DNA of 64,000 nt from Caulobacter segnis (GTDB lineage Bacteria; Pseudomonadota; Alphaproteobacteria; Caulobacterales; Caulobacteraceae): contig NZ_CP082923.1 in assembly GCF_019931575.1 (NCBI RefSeq), positions 1,736,001 to 1,800,000 on the forward strand. The letters are read 5' to 3'. Position numbers and translations under genes: made by a program. Below are positions 43,321-51,458 of this stretch, piece by piece; within the stretch, counting starts at the first letter, position 1; every line of letters begins with the position of its first letter. The notes under the pieces are model-generated. The model did not search any database and was not told the DNA's origin. It saw only the letters and a program-made list of their open reading frames with translations.

Positions 43321-43875
43321 CTACCCCTTCGACCTCACCGGCCGCGCCGGATTGCCGACCACGGTCGCGCCTGGGGCCACGTCGCGGGTGACCACCGCGC
43401 CGGCCCCGACCACCGCGTCGTCGCCGATCGTCACGCCGGGCAGGACGATCGCGCCGCCGCCGATCCAGACATTGGCGCCGATGTGGATCGGCTTGCCCGA
43501 CTCCAGGCCCGCGCGCCGCTCGACCGGATCGCGCGGATGGTCGGCGGTCAGGATCTGTACGCCCGGACCGATGGCGGTGGCCGCGCCGATGGTGACCTCG
43601 ACCACGTCCAGGATCACGCAGCCGAAGTTCATGAAGACGCCGTCGCCCAGCTTGATGTTGTAGCCGTAGTCGACGTGGAAGGGCGCGCGGATGGCGACGT
43701 TCTCGCCCACAGCGCCCAGGCGCTCGGCCAGCAGGGCGGGGCGCTCGTCGAGGTCGGAGGCGTTGTAGCGGTCCATCCAGGCCTGGGCGGCGCGCTGGTC
43801 GGCCTGGATCTCGGGATCGGCGGCGCTGTAGGGCTCGCCGGCCAGCATCCGCTGCTTCTGGGTCTTCACGCTCAC
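43321..43875 (-). CDS. Maltose/galactoside O-acetyltransferase family (left-handed beta-helix)
   Basis: 184 residues from GTG 43875. N-terminal maltose-acetyltransferase segment (KQRMLAGEPYSAADPEIQAD) and hexapeptide-repeat beta-helix with catalytic histidine in TADHPRDPVERRAG and the C-terminal VVGAGAVVTRDVAPGATVVG coils. It acetylates a sugar or related acceptor with acetyl-CoA; the acceptor is unknown. The start overlaps the ABC permease stop by three to four bases. Confidence 0.9.
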   Translation of the reverse strand: MSVKTQKQRMLAGEPYSAADPEIQADQRAAQAWMDRYNASDLDERPALLAERLGAVGENVAIRAPFHVDYGYNIKLGDGVFMNFGCVILDVVEVTIGAATAIGPGVQILTADHPRDPVERRAGLESGKPIHIGANVWIGGGAIVLPGVTIGDDAVVGAGAVVTRDVAPGATVVGNPARPVRSKG

Positions 43876-44699
43876 TCCTTGGTCAGGTCCTGGCGGCGGA
43901 ACAGGAACACTGCGCCGGCGGTCAGCACTGTCGTCCAGGCGAGCAGGGCGATGAAGGCGGCGCCCGCCGAGTTGGACGCCTGGCCCAGCTGGGCGGGATC
44001 CAGCAGGGCCGCGCGCAGCAGGTCGGCGTCGAAGACCGGCAGGACCAGGAGCTTCCAGCTTGGCTGGCCTTCCTCCATCAGGCGCAGCGAGCTGGCCAGC
44101 ACGGTCTGGACGAAGCGCACGCCCAGGCAGGCGATCACCACACCCATGGTCGAGCGCGACAGCACGCCCACGCAGGCCGCCAAGGCCGCCAGGGTCATGG
44201 CCTCCAGCCAGGTGATGGCCAGGACGCCCAGGATGTCGAACGGTCCGCGCCCGAACATCGAGAGCGACAGGGTCTTGCCGTTGATCCCCGCGCCGATCAC
44301 GCCCGCCGCCGCCGACAGCGCGGCGGTCAGGACCAGGCTCCAGAACATCGCCTCGCCCACGACCACCAGCTTGGCCAGCAGGAGGTTCTGGCGGGTGTTG
44401 CGTGGGGCCAGCAGCCGCCAGGTCTCCCAGCGGTAGTCGCCGGCCAGGACGGCCGCCGCGCCGATCATCAGGAACAGTGCGTCGAAGGTCGAGAACCCCG
44501 TGGCCAGCGCCTTGATCACCTGGTCGATCAGGCCGATCCCGATACCGGGCATCGGCTTCTTGATCACATGGCGCATGAAGAGGTCGCCGCCGACGCTGAG
44601 GATGAACCCCACCAGCGGCGCGAAGCAGAAGCCCCAGAACAGCGCCGAACGGTCACGCAGCAGGCGGAAGCGTTCAGCGGCGATGGCGTCAGCGAGCAT
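43872..44699 (-). CDS. ABC-2 type transporter permease
   Basis: 275 residues with six hydrophobic segments (FWGFCFAPLVGFILSVGG, FLMIGAAAVLAG, FWSLVLTAALSAAAGVIG, AFIALLAWTTVLTAGAVFLF). Domain order and length fit an ABC-2 exporter permease. Its ATG overlaps the ATPase stop by one base. Substrate unknown. Confidence 0.88.
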   Translation of the reverse strand: MLADAIAAERFRLLRDRSALFWGFCFAPLVGFILSVGGDLFMRHVIKKPMPGIGIGLIDQVIKALATGFSTFDALFLMIGAAAVLAGDYRWETWRLLAPRNTRQNLLLAKLVVVGEAMFWSLVLTAALSAAAGVIGAGINGKTLSLSMFGRGPFDILGVLAITWLEAMTLAALAACVGVLSRSTMGVVIACLGVRFVQTVLASSLRLMEEGQPSWKLLVLPVFDADLLRAALLDPAQLGQASNSAGAAFIALLAWTTVLTAGAVFLFRRQDLTKE

Positions 44700-45595
44700 C
44701 ACGCGGCTCCTTCTGTCTGAAGGGTCTTCAGGTAGACGCCCTCGAGGTCGACCTCACGCCAGCGGGCCTCGACGATGTCGACCCCGGCCTCGACCAGGCT
44801 CCGGATCAGGGCGGGGGCCTCCTCGCGGGCGATGTCGGCCAGGACCGCGTCTGGGCCATCGGCCGCGCCTCGGCCGCCCAGCACCGCGAGCACCTGGGCG
44901 ACGGGCGAGGCGATAGTGATGCGCAGGCGGGCCTCGCCGGCGGTCAGTTCGGCGACGCCGCCCTCGGCGACCACCTTGCCGCGCGACAGGATGGCGACCC
45001 GGTCGCAGACGCGGCGCACCTCGTCCAGCTGGTGGCTGGCCAGGATGACCGTGACGCCCTCGCGCTTGGCCAGGTCCACGATCAGGGCGCGGATCTCCTG
45101 GATGCCGGCGGGATCCATGCCGCTGGTCGGCTCGTCCAGGATGACCAGCTGGGGCTTGGTCAGGAAGGCGGCGGCCAGGCCCAGGCGCTGCTTCATGCCC
45201 ACCGAGAAGCCGCTGGTCGAGCGGTCGGCGGCGTGGGTCAGGCTGACCCGCTCCAGCCAGCCGGCGACGTCGGCGCTTTTTGCGCTGCTCTCCAGGGCCA
45301 GCATCGTCAGGGTGTCGCGGGCGGTCAGATAGGCGGGATAGCGCGGCGTCTCGATCATCGAGCCGACCTTGCGAAGGGCGGTGATGTCGCCGGCCGGCGC
45401 GCCGAACAGGCGGGCCGAGCCGCTGGTCGGCCGCACCAGGCCGAGCGCGATGCGGAACAGGGTGCTCTTGCCCGCGCCGTTGGGGCCCAGGATTCCGAAC
45501 ACGCCGCCGGCGGGAATGGCGAGGGAGAAGTCGTCGAGGGCGCGCACCGCCCCGTAAGTCTTGGTGAGGCGGTCGGCCTCGAGGGCGATCGACAT
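44699..45595 (-). CDS. ABC transporter ATP-binding protein
   Basis: 298 residues. Walker A GPNGAGKS (37-44), signature FSVGMKQRLG, a variant of LSGGQ usual in ABC-2 exporters, Walker B LVILDEPTSGMDP, H-loop ASHQLDE. About 70 extra C-terminal residues form a DUF4162-type accessory domain. Works with the overlapping permease as an exporter. Confidence 0.95.
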   Translation of the reverse strand: MSIALEADRLTKTYGAVRALDDFSLAIPAGGVFGILGPNGAGKSTLFRIALGLVRPTSGSARLFGAPAGDITALRKVGSMIETPRYPAYLTARDTLTMLALESSAKSADVAGWLERVSLTHAADRSTSGFSVGMKQRLGLAAAFLTKPQLVILDEPTSGMDPAGIQEIRALIVDLAKREGVTVILASHQLDEVRRVCDRVAILSRGKVVAEGGVAELTAGEARLRITIASPVAQVLAVLGGRGAADGPDAVLADIAREEAPALIRSLVEAGVDIVEARWREVDLEGVYLKTLQTEGAA

Positions 45596-45761
45596 GCGGG
45601 TTTCCCGGGCGCCGAACGACTCGGCTCGACGCGGGGACTATGGCGAGGCGCCGGGCATGCGCCAAGTTAAGAGCCGGTCATGGGGGCGGAGGGCGGTTGT
45701 CATACGCGTGCAACCTCGCGCCGTGATCAGGTCGGGTCGTTCCGCTTTCGTGAGTCCCTCG

Positions 45762-47012
45762 ATGTTCGTCCGTCGCTTCGTTTCCCGTGTTCTTGGCCTT
45801 GCCCTGGCGCTCGGCCTCGCCTTTGCGGGCGGCGTCGCCTCGGCGCGGGAGAAGGCCCCGCATCTGACGGTCCTGGTTTCGCTGGACGGCTTCCGCGCCG
45901 ACTATCTGGATCGCGGCGTGACGCCGAACCTGAAGGCCCTGGCCGACGATGGCGCGCGCGGGGCGATGCGGCCCTCGTTTCCGAGCCTGACCTATCCCAA
46001 TCACTACACCCTGGTGACCGGCAAGCGGCCGGACCACAGCGGGGTGGTCGGCAACGAGATGGAGGACGCCGTGATCGGCGGGCCCAGGTTCAAGATGAAC
46101 GGCCCGAACGCCAACGACCCGCGCTGGTGGAACCAGGCCAAGCCCTTCTGGGTCTCGGTCGAGCAGCAGGGCAAGAGGGCCGCCGCCATGTTCTGGCCGG
46201 GCTCGGAAACCGAGATCGACGGCGTGCGGCCCGCGCACTGGATCAAGTACGACAGCGCATTCCCCTACGACGCCCGCGTGGACCAGATCCTGGCCTGGCT
46301 GGACGCCGCCGCCGGCCCGCCCCTGGCCTTCACCACGCTCTATTTCGACGCCGTCGACACCGAGGGCCACCACTACGGCCCGGACTCGCCGGAGCTGCGA
46401 GCGGCCCTGGTCGAGGTCGACCGACAGCTGGGACGCCTGGTCGAGGGCCTGAAGGCGCGCGGGCGGTTCGAGGCGACCGACATCATCGTGGTCGCCGACC
46501 ACGGCATGGCCCCGCTGCCGGCCGCCCACCGCGTGGTGCTGGACGACCTGGTCGACATGGCCAAGGTCCGTCTGGTCACCAAGGGCGCGGTGACCAGCCT
46601 GTCGGCGGAGCCGGGTCACGAGCGAACGGTGGAGACGGCGTTCCTGTCCAAGCCCCTGCCGCACATGACCTGCTGGAAGAAGGCGGCGATCCCGGCCCGT
46701 TTCCACTACGGCCGCAACAAGCGCGTGCCGGCCATCGTCTGCCTGTCGGAGACCGGCTGGTACTCCACCACGCGCGAAGCCAAGGCCAAGCCAGGCAAAT
46801 GGGACAATGTCGACGGCGGGGCGCACGGCTTCGACCCCTACGATCCGCTGATGCGCGCGGTGTTCGTCGCCCATGGACCGTCGTTCAAGCCGGGCGTCAC
46901 GCTGCCGCTTTTCGACAATGTCGACGTCTATCCGCTGCTGGCGCGGATCACCGGCGTGAAGCCCGAGAAGGGCGACGGCTCGCTAAAGGTGGTGGGAGCG
47001 GCCCTGCGCTAG
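45762..47012 (+). CDS. Secreted ectonucleotide pyrophosphatase/phosphodiesterase (alkaline phosphatase superfamily)
   Basis: 416 residues from ATG 45762 with a signal peptide (VLGLALALGLAFAGGVASA). Metal aspartate in VSLDGFRADY (D42), nucleophilic threonine in FPSLTYPNHYTLVTG (T77), later FDAVDTEGHHYGP and VADHGMAPLP metal sites. NPP family enzymes cleave nucleotide or phosphodiester substrates in the periplasm. A GTG at 45750 is an alternative start. The 3' end overlaps the convergent methyltransferase gene by four bases. Confidence 0.92.
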   Translation: MFVRRFVSRVLGLALALGLAFAGGVASAREKAPHLTVLVSLDGFRADYLDRGVTPNLKALADDGARGAMRPSFPSLTYPNHYTLVTGKRPDHSGVVGNEMEDAVIGGPRFKMNGPNANDPRWWNQAKPFWVSVEQQGKRAAAMFWPGSETEIDGVRPAHWIKYDSAFPYDARVDQILAWLDAAAGPPLAFTTLYFDAVDTEGHHYGPDSPELRAALVEVDRQLGRLVEGLKARGRFEATDIIVVADHGMAPLPAAHRVVLDDLVDMAKVRLVTKGAVTSLSAEPGHERTVETAFLSKPLPHMTCWKKAAIPARFHYGRNKRVPAIVCLSETGWYSTTREAKAKPGKWDNVDGGAHGFDPYDPLMRAVFVAHGPSFKPGVTLPLFDNVDVYPLLARITGVKPEKGDGSLKVVGAALR

Positions 47013-47665
47013 CCGGCGCGGGTCGTGTAGATCGAGATCGATCCCGTCGGCGTGGCGAACCGGTCCCGTTCCGTCACCGCCGTGAGGCCGCTGGCGCGCA
47101 TCAGGCCGGGCAGGGCGCCGATGGCGTTGAACTCGGTGCGCTCGAAGCCGTCCACCGCCTGGACCATCCGGAACAGCAGCCGCATCAAGCCACGCTGGCG
47201 GCCGTAGTCGGCGATCAGCACCCGCGCGCCGGGACGGGCCAGGCGCGCCATGGCCTTCAGGATTTCACCCTTCACGGGTTCGTCGCACTGGTGCAGGACC
47301 AGACTGGAGATCACCGCGTCGGCGACGCCGCGGCCGACCAGGGTGTCAGCCCGGTCGCCCAGGCCCAGGATCCACTCGATCGACACACCCGCGCGTTCGG
47401 CCTTGGCCTCGGCGATGGCCAGCACCGCCGGATCCGGATCGATCCCGACGACCCGCGCGCCCGGCCGCGCGCGCTTGATGGCGATGGCCTGCGAGCCGGT
47501 GCCGCAGCCTATGTCGACGATCGTCTCGCCGTCCCGCGGGGCCAGGGCCGCCAGCAGGGCCGCGCGCCAGCGACGTTCACGGGTCGCCAGCGAAACGACG
47601 AGGTCATAGGCTCCTGTCAGTTCGGGCCGTCCCAGGGCGGGCACGTATTGGGCTTGCTGCGTCAT
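47009..47665 (-). CDS. Class I SAM-dependent methyltransferase
   Basis: 218 residues. SAM motif I VDIGCGTGSQ, acidic residue in VVGIDPDPA, motif post-I and DAVISSLVLHQCDEP. UbiE/COQ5-like, small-molecule methyltransferase. Divergent from an AraC-type regulator 23 bases away, which is a likely controller. Confidence 0.88.
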   Translation of the reverse strand: MTQQAQYVPALGRPELTGAYDLVVSLATRERRWRAALLAALAPRDGETIVDIGCGTGSQAIAIKRARPGARVVGIDPDPAVLAIAEAKAERAGVSIEWILGLGDRADTLVGRGVADAVISSLVLHQCDEPVKGEILKAMARLARPGARVLIADYGRQRGLMRLLFRMVQAVDGFERTEFNAIGALPGLMRASGLTAVTERDRFATPTGSISIYTTRAG

Positions 47666-47688
47666 CCGAGGTCCTCCAGATCTTCAGC

Positions 47689-48453
47689 ATGGCGGGCGCC
47701 GCGACGGAGCGTCTTGGACTGAACGCTTGCGTGCGTTGGGGAGGCGGCATGGGCGAGCCCGGATGGTCCGGAAAGGTCTGGATCGGCCGCGACTGGTGGT
47801 GCTTCGAGGGCGTCAGCGGCGACTCGCGCGCCCATGGCCATCTCTGCGGCCAGGTCGTGGCGGGGCTGGAGGGAGCCGTGCGGGTGGAGGGCGAACACGG
47901 CGTCGTGGCCGCGCCCGTGATCATCATTCCGCCAGGGGCGCGGCATCGGCTGCTCGGCGCCGACGGGCCGTTGCGGGCGATCTATCCGCGGCCGCTGGGA
48001 CGGCTGGCGCGGCGCTGGGACCTGACGCGCCGATCCGCCGTGGCCCCCGCGCCGGCCGCCTGGACGCCGATGCTAGCAGGCGAAGACCCCGTCGCGGCGC
48101 TGAATGCCGAGGCGTTGCTGGGCGAAGCCTCGGCGATCGATCCGCGCCTGAAGCTCGTGCTGGACGACCTGGGCGGCGAGCTCAGTCTGGCGGATCTGGC
48201 CGCCCGGGCGGGCCTGTCGACGGCGCGCCTGCGAGCCTTGGCCCAGGCCGAGCTGGGCGCCCCGCTGGCGCATTGGCGGCTGTGGCGGCGGCTGGAGGTG
48301 GCGCTGTTGCGCCTGCGGGCCGGCGAGGGATTGGCGATCGCCGCCGCCGAGGCGGGCTTCGCCGACCAGTCGCACCTGAACCGGGCCATGAACCGCTTCT
48401 TCGGGATCACGCCCCTGACGATCGCCCGACTGTTGAGCCCCTTGCCTAGATAG
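47689..48453 (+). CDS. AraC-family transcriptional regulator
   Basis: 254 residues. N-terminal cupin-like sensing half (GHLCGQVVAGLEGAVRVEGE, VIIIPPGARHRLLG) and C-terminal double HTH (LSLADLAARAGLSTARLRAL, GLAIAAAEAGFADQSHLNRA, FFGITPLTIARL). Divergent from the methyltransferase gene. Confidence 0.9.
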   Translation: MAGAATERLGLNACVRWGGGMGEPGWSGKVWIGRDWWCFEGVSGDSRAHGHLCGQVVAGLEGAVRVEGEHGVVAAPVIIIPPGARHRLLGADGPLRAIYPRPLGRLARRWDLTRRSAVAPAPAAWTPMLAGEDPVAALNAEALLGEASAIDPRLKLVLDDLGGELSLADLAARAGLSTARLRALAQAELGAPLAHWRLWRRLEVALLRLRAGEGLAIAAAEAGFADQSHLNRAMNRFFGITPLTIARLLSPLPR

Positions 48454-48499
48454 TTGCAATATGCGTTAAATATTGTCGATCTTCGAAAAGGATTTCGCC

Positions 48500-48958
48500 A
48501 TGTCCGACTCCCGCCCCGGCCTGGTCTCGGCCCTCAGCTATCGCGATCCCAAGGCGGCGATCACCTTCCTGGAAAAGGCGTTCGGCTTCGAGCTGAGCCT
48601 GCTGATCGAGGACGCCGACGGCAACCTGGCTCACTCGCAGATGGAATATGCTGGCCACCGGATCATGATCGGCAACGAGTGGAGCGAGAACCACGCCAGC
48701 CCGGCCTCGGTGGGGCTCAAGAACACCCAGTCCGTGCACATCTACATCGCCGCCGACGTCGACGGTCATTGCGCGCGGGCCCAGGCGGCGGGCGCGGAGA
48801 TCATGGCCTCGCCCGAGACCCAGTTCTACGGCGCGCGCACCTACCGCTGCCGCGATCCCGAGGGCCACATCTGGACGGTGTCGGCCGATGTCGAAGTGGT
48901 CTCGGTCGAGGAGATGGAACAGCGCAGCGGCCTGAAGATCGCGGTCGGGGCGGGATGA
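48500..48958 (+). CDS. VOC (glyoxalase/bleomycin-resistance fold) family protein
   Basis: 152 residues from ATG 48500; a TTG at 48473 would add nine residues without an N-terminal strand. PhnB-like VOC repeats (ALSYRDPKAAITFLEKAFGF, VHIYIAADVDGHCARAQAAG, YRCRDPEGHIWTVSADV). Enzymatic role unknown. First of a rightward cluster of five short genes and an MFS pump. Confidence 0.88.
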   Translation: MSDSRPGLVSALSYRDPKAAITFLEKAFGFELSLLIEDADGNLAHSQMEYAGHRIMIGNEWSENHASPASVGLKNTQSVHIYIAADVDGHCARAQAAGAEIMASPETQFYGARTYRCRDPEGHIWTVSADVEVVSVEEMEQRSGLKIAVGAG

Positions 48959-48968
48959 TCGCGCCGCC

Positions 48969-49304
48969 ATGATCACTCAGGACGACTTTCGGCGCCTGGC
49001 GCTGTCGATGCCCGGGGCCATCGAGAGCGCGCACATGGGCACGGTCGATTTCCGGTGCGGCAGGATCTTCGCGACCCTGGGCAATCCTGACGCCGCCTGG
49101 GCGATGGTCAAGCTGACGCCGGACCAGCAGGAGATCCGCGTGGCCGCCGAGCCCGCGATCTTCGTCCCCGTGCCTGGCGGCTGGGGCCGGGGCGGGGCGA
49201 CCCGCCTGCGCCTGGCCAACTGCGACGAGACCACGGCGCGCGGCGCGTTGCTGGACGCCTGGCGCAACGTCGCGCCGAAGAAACTCTTGGACGCCCAGCC
49301 GTGA
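48969..49304 (+). CDS. MmcQ/YjbR family protein
   Basis: 111 residues (FRRLALSMPGAIESAHMGTV, DFRCGRIFATLG, WAMVKLTPDQQEIRVAAEP). Small CyaY-like fold of the MmcQ/YjbR family, described as DNA-binding, function unclear. Overlaps the next gene by four bases. Confidence 0.9.
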   Translation: MITQDDFRRLALSMPGAIESAHMGTVDFRCGRIFATLGNPDAAWAMVKLTPDQQEIRVAAEPAIFVPVPGGWGRGGATRLRLANCDETTARGALLDAWRNVAPKKLLDAQP

Positions 49305-49642
49305 GCGAAGCCCTAGATCGCACCCTGGCGGCCCTGGCCGACCCGCACCGGCGGCGCACGGTCGACCTGCTGCGCGAGCGCCCGCGCCGGGCCGGGGAGC
49401 TGGCCGAGAGCCTGGGCCTTACCCCGCCGGCCATGAGCCGACACCTGCGGGCGCTGCGCCAGTCGGGCCTGGTCGAGGAGAGCCATCCGGCGTTCGACGC
49501 CCGCGTCCGGGTCTACCGTCTGCGGGCCGAACCGATGGACCAACTCAAGGCCTGGCTTGAGGCGGCTGAGGATCACTGGGCCGACCAGCTATCGGCCCTG
49601 AAGGCGCATGTGGAGCGCAAGACGCCGGGGGATGGCGAGTGA
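49301..49642 (+). CDS. ArsR-family transcriptional regulator
   Basis: 113 residues from GTG 49301. Winged HTH (ALADPHRRRTVDLLRERPRR, ESLGLTPPAMSRHLRALRQS). No metal-site cysteines, so it belongs to the group encoded next to SRPBCC proteins, as here. Four-base overlaps on both sides. Confidence 0.92.
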   Translation: MSEALDRTLAALADPHRRRTVDLLRERPRRAGELAESLGLTPPAMSRHLRALRQSGLVEESHPAFDARVRVYRLRAEPMDQLKAWLEAAEDHWADQLSALKAHVERKTPGDGE

Positions 49643-50133
49643 GTTCCCGGATCCTGGTCGCCGTGCGCATCGCCGCGCCGCCAGAGGTGGTGTTCGACGC
49701 CTTCACAACCGATATCGCGCTGTGGTGGAAGCCCAGCAGCCTGTTCTCCTTCACCCCGCGCTCCCCGGGGGGCATGGCCTTCGAGGACGGCCGGCTGGTC
49801 GAGCGTCTGCCGACCGGCAAGGTGTTCGAGGTCGGCAAAGTCCGGATCTGGGAACGCGGCGCGCGCCTGGTGTTCGGCTGGCGTCAGGCGGCCTTCGCGC
49901 CGGGCATGGACACCGAGGTCGAGGTCCGCTTCGAAGCGGTGGAGGCAGGGACCCGCGTCACCGTCGAGCATCGCGGCTGGGACAGCGTGCCGGCCCCGCA
50001 CGTGGCGCGGCACGGCTTCCCGGACGCCGTCTTCCTGCAGCGGCATGGGGAATGGTGGCGGGCGCTGCTGGCGGGTCTTGCGAGCCGGGCGAACAGCGTC
50101 CAACTAGGAGCCGCCGGGGAGGGCGAGCCATGA
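49639..50133 (+). CDS. SRPBCC (AHSA1/CalC) family protein
   Basis: 164 residues from GTG 49639 (RIAAPPEVVFDAFTTDIALW, VWERGARLVFGW-like strand, VEVRFEAVEAGTRVTVEHRG). START-like ligand cavity fold. Co-translation with an ArsR regulator is a recurrent pair; ligand unknown. Overlaps the MFS gene by four bases. Confidence 0.9.
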   Translation: MSSRILVAVRIAAPPEVVFDAFTTDIALWWKPSSLFSFTPRSPGGMAFEDGRLVERLPTGKVFEVGKVRIWERGARLVFGWRQAAFAPGMDTEVEVRFEAVEAGTRVTVEHRGWDSVPAPHVARHGFPDAVFLQRHGEWWRALLAGLASRANSVQLGAAGEGEP

Positions 50134-51380
50134 ACCAACCGATTACCGGAGCCAAACGTCAGGCGGCGCTGGGCTTCATCTTCGTCACCGCGATCATGGA
50201 CGTGCTGTCGCTGGGCGTGATGATCCCGGTCCTGCCCAACCTGGTGAAGCAGTTCGGCGGCGGCGACACGGCCGTGGCGGCCGACTGGAACATCCTGTTC
50301 GCCACGGTCTGGGGCGTGATGCAGTTCTTCTGCTCGCCGATCCTGGGCCTGATGTCCGACCGCTTTGGCCGCCGGCCAGTGATCCTGACGTCGATCTTCG
50401 GCCTGGGCGTCGACTTCCTGTTCATGGCCTTCGCGCCCAGCCTGTGGTGGTTGTTCGTCGGCCGGATCTTCAACGGCATGACGGCGGCCAGCTTCTCGAC
50501 CGCCTCGGCCTATGTCGCCGACGTCACCACGCCGGAGAACCGGGCCAAGGGTTTCGGTCTGATGGGCGCGGCGTTCGGCGTCGGTTTCACCTTCGGTCCG
50601 GCCTTGGGCGGCTGGCTGTGGCAGTTCGACCATCGCGCGCCGTTCCTGGTCTGCGCGGGCCTGGCGCTGTGCAACTGGCTCTACGGCTTCTTCGTCCTGC
50701 CGGAATCCCTGCCGCCCGAACGTCGCCAGCCGCGCTTCGACTGGAAGAAGGCCAATCCCGTCGGTTCGCTGCAGCTGCTTAACCGCCATCCGGGCCTGCT
50801 CGGTCTGGCCGGCGTGGGTTTCCTGTTCCAGCTGGCCCACAACGTCCTGCCCAGCGTGTTTGTGCTCTATATGGGCTTCCGCTACGGCTGGTCGCCGGCG
50901 ACCATCGGCCTGACTCTGATGGCCAGCGGCATTTCCAGCATCATCGTCCAGGCCCTGGTGGTCGGGCGGGTCGTCAAGGCGGTGGGCGAGCGGGGCGCGC
51001 TGATGATCGGCCTGTTCTCGGGCTTCGCCGGCTTCATGATCTACGCCCTAGCGCCGACCGGAATGCTGTACCTGTGCGGCCTGCCGCTGTTCGCGCTGTC
51101 GGGCCTGATCCAGCCGGGCCTGCAAGGATTGATGACCCGCCGCGTCGCGCCCAACGAACAGGGCCAGCTGCAGGGCGCCAATTCGGCGATGATGGGCATC
51201 GCCTCGATCATCGGCCCGCCGCTGTTCCTGTTCCCGTTCGCCTTCGCCATCCGCCACGACGCGACCCTGCACCTGCCGGGCCTGCCGGTGCTGATCGCCG
51301 CAGCGTTGATGCTGGCTTCGACGGTCCTGGCCTACGCCAAGGCCCGTCCCCAGCCGCCGCCGGAACCGCAAGCGGCCTGA
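50130..51380 (+). CDS. TCR/Tet-type MFS drug:proton antiporter
   Basis: 416 residues, twelve membrane segments. MFS motif A GLMSDRFGRRPV between segments 2 and 3 and antiporter motif C in GAAFGVGFTFGPALGG mark the DHA1 Tet-like group. Last gene of the overlapped cluster, so expression is likely set by the ArsR regulator. Substrate unknown; tetracycline resistance should not be assumed. Confidence 0.92.
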   Translation: MNQPITGAKRQAALGFIFVTAIMDVLSLGVMIPVLPNLVKQFGGGDTAVAADWNILFATVWGVMQFFCSPILGLMSDRFGRRPVILTSIFGLGVDFLFMAFAPSLWWLFVGRIFNGMTAASFSTASAYVADVTTPENRAKGFGLMGAAFGVGFTFGPALGGWLWQFDHRAPFLVCAGLALCNWLYGFFVLPESLPPERRQPRFDWKKANPVGSLQLLNRHPGLLGLAGVGFLFQLAHNVLPSVFVLYMGFRYGWSPATIGLTLMASGISSIIVQALVVGRVVKAVGERGALMIGLFSGFAGFMIYALAPTGMLYLCGLPLFALSGLIQPGLQGLMTRRVAPNEQGQLQGANSAMMGIASIIGPPLFLFPFAFAIRHDATLHLPGLPVLIAAALMLASTVLAYAKARPQPPPEPQAA

Positions 51381-51458
51381 AGCCTTACCATCGCGCCAGA
51401 CGCCATAGACTCGCCCGAAAGCTCGGCTGAATTCGTCGGTAAAGTTTAGGAGCCTTTC

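Noticed and set aside
50130..51380. Tetracycline resistance gene
   Set aside because: Motifs A and C place it in the TCR/Tet-like MFS group, but this group includes many pumps with other substrates and nothing specific to TetA was identified.
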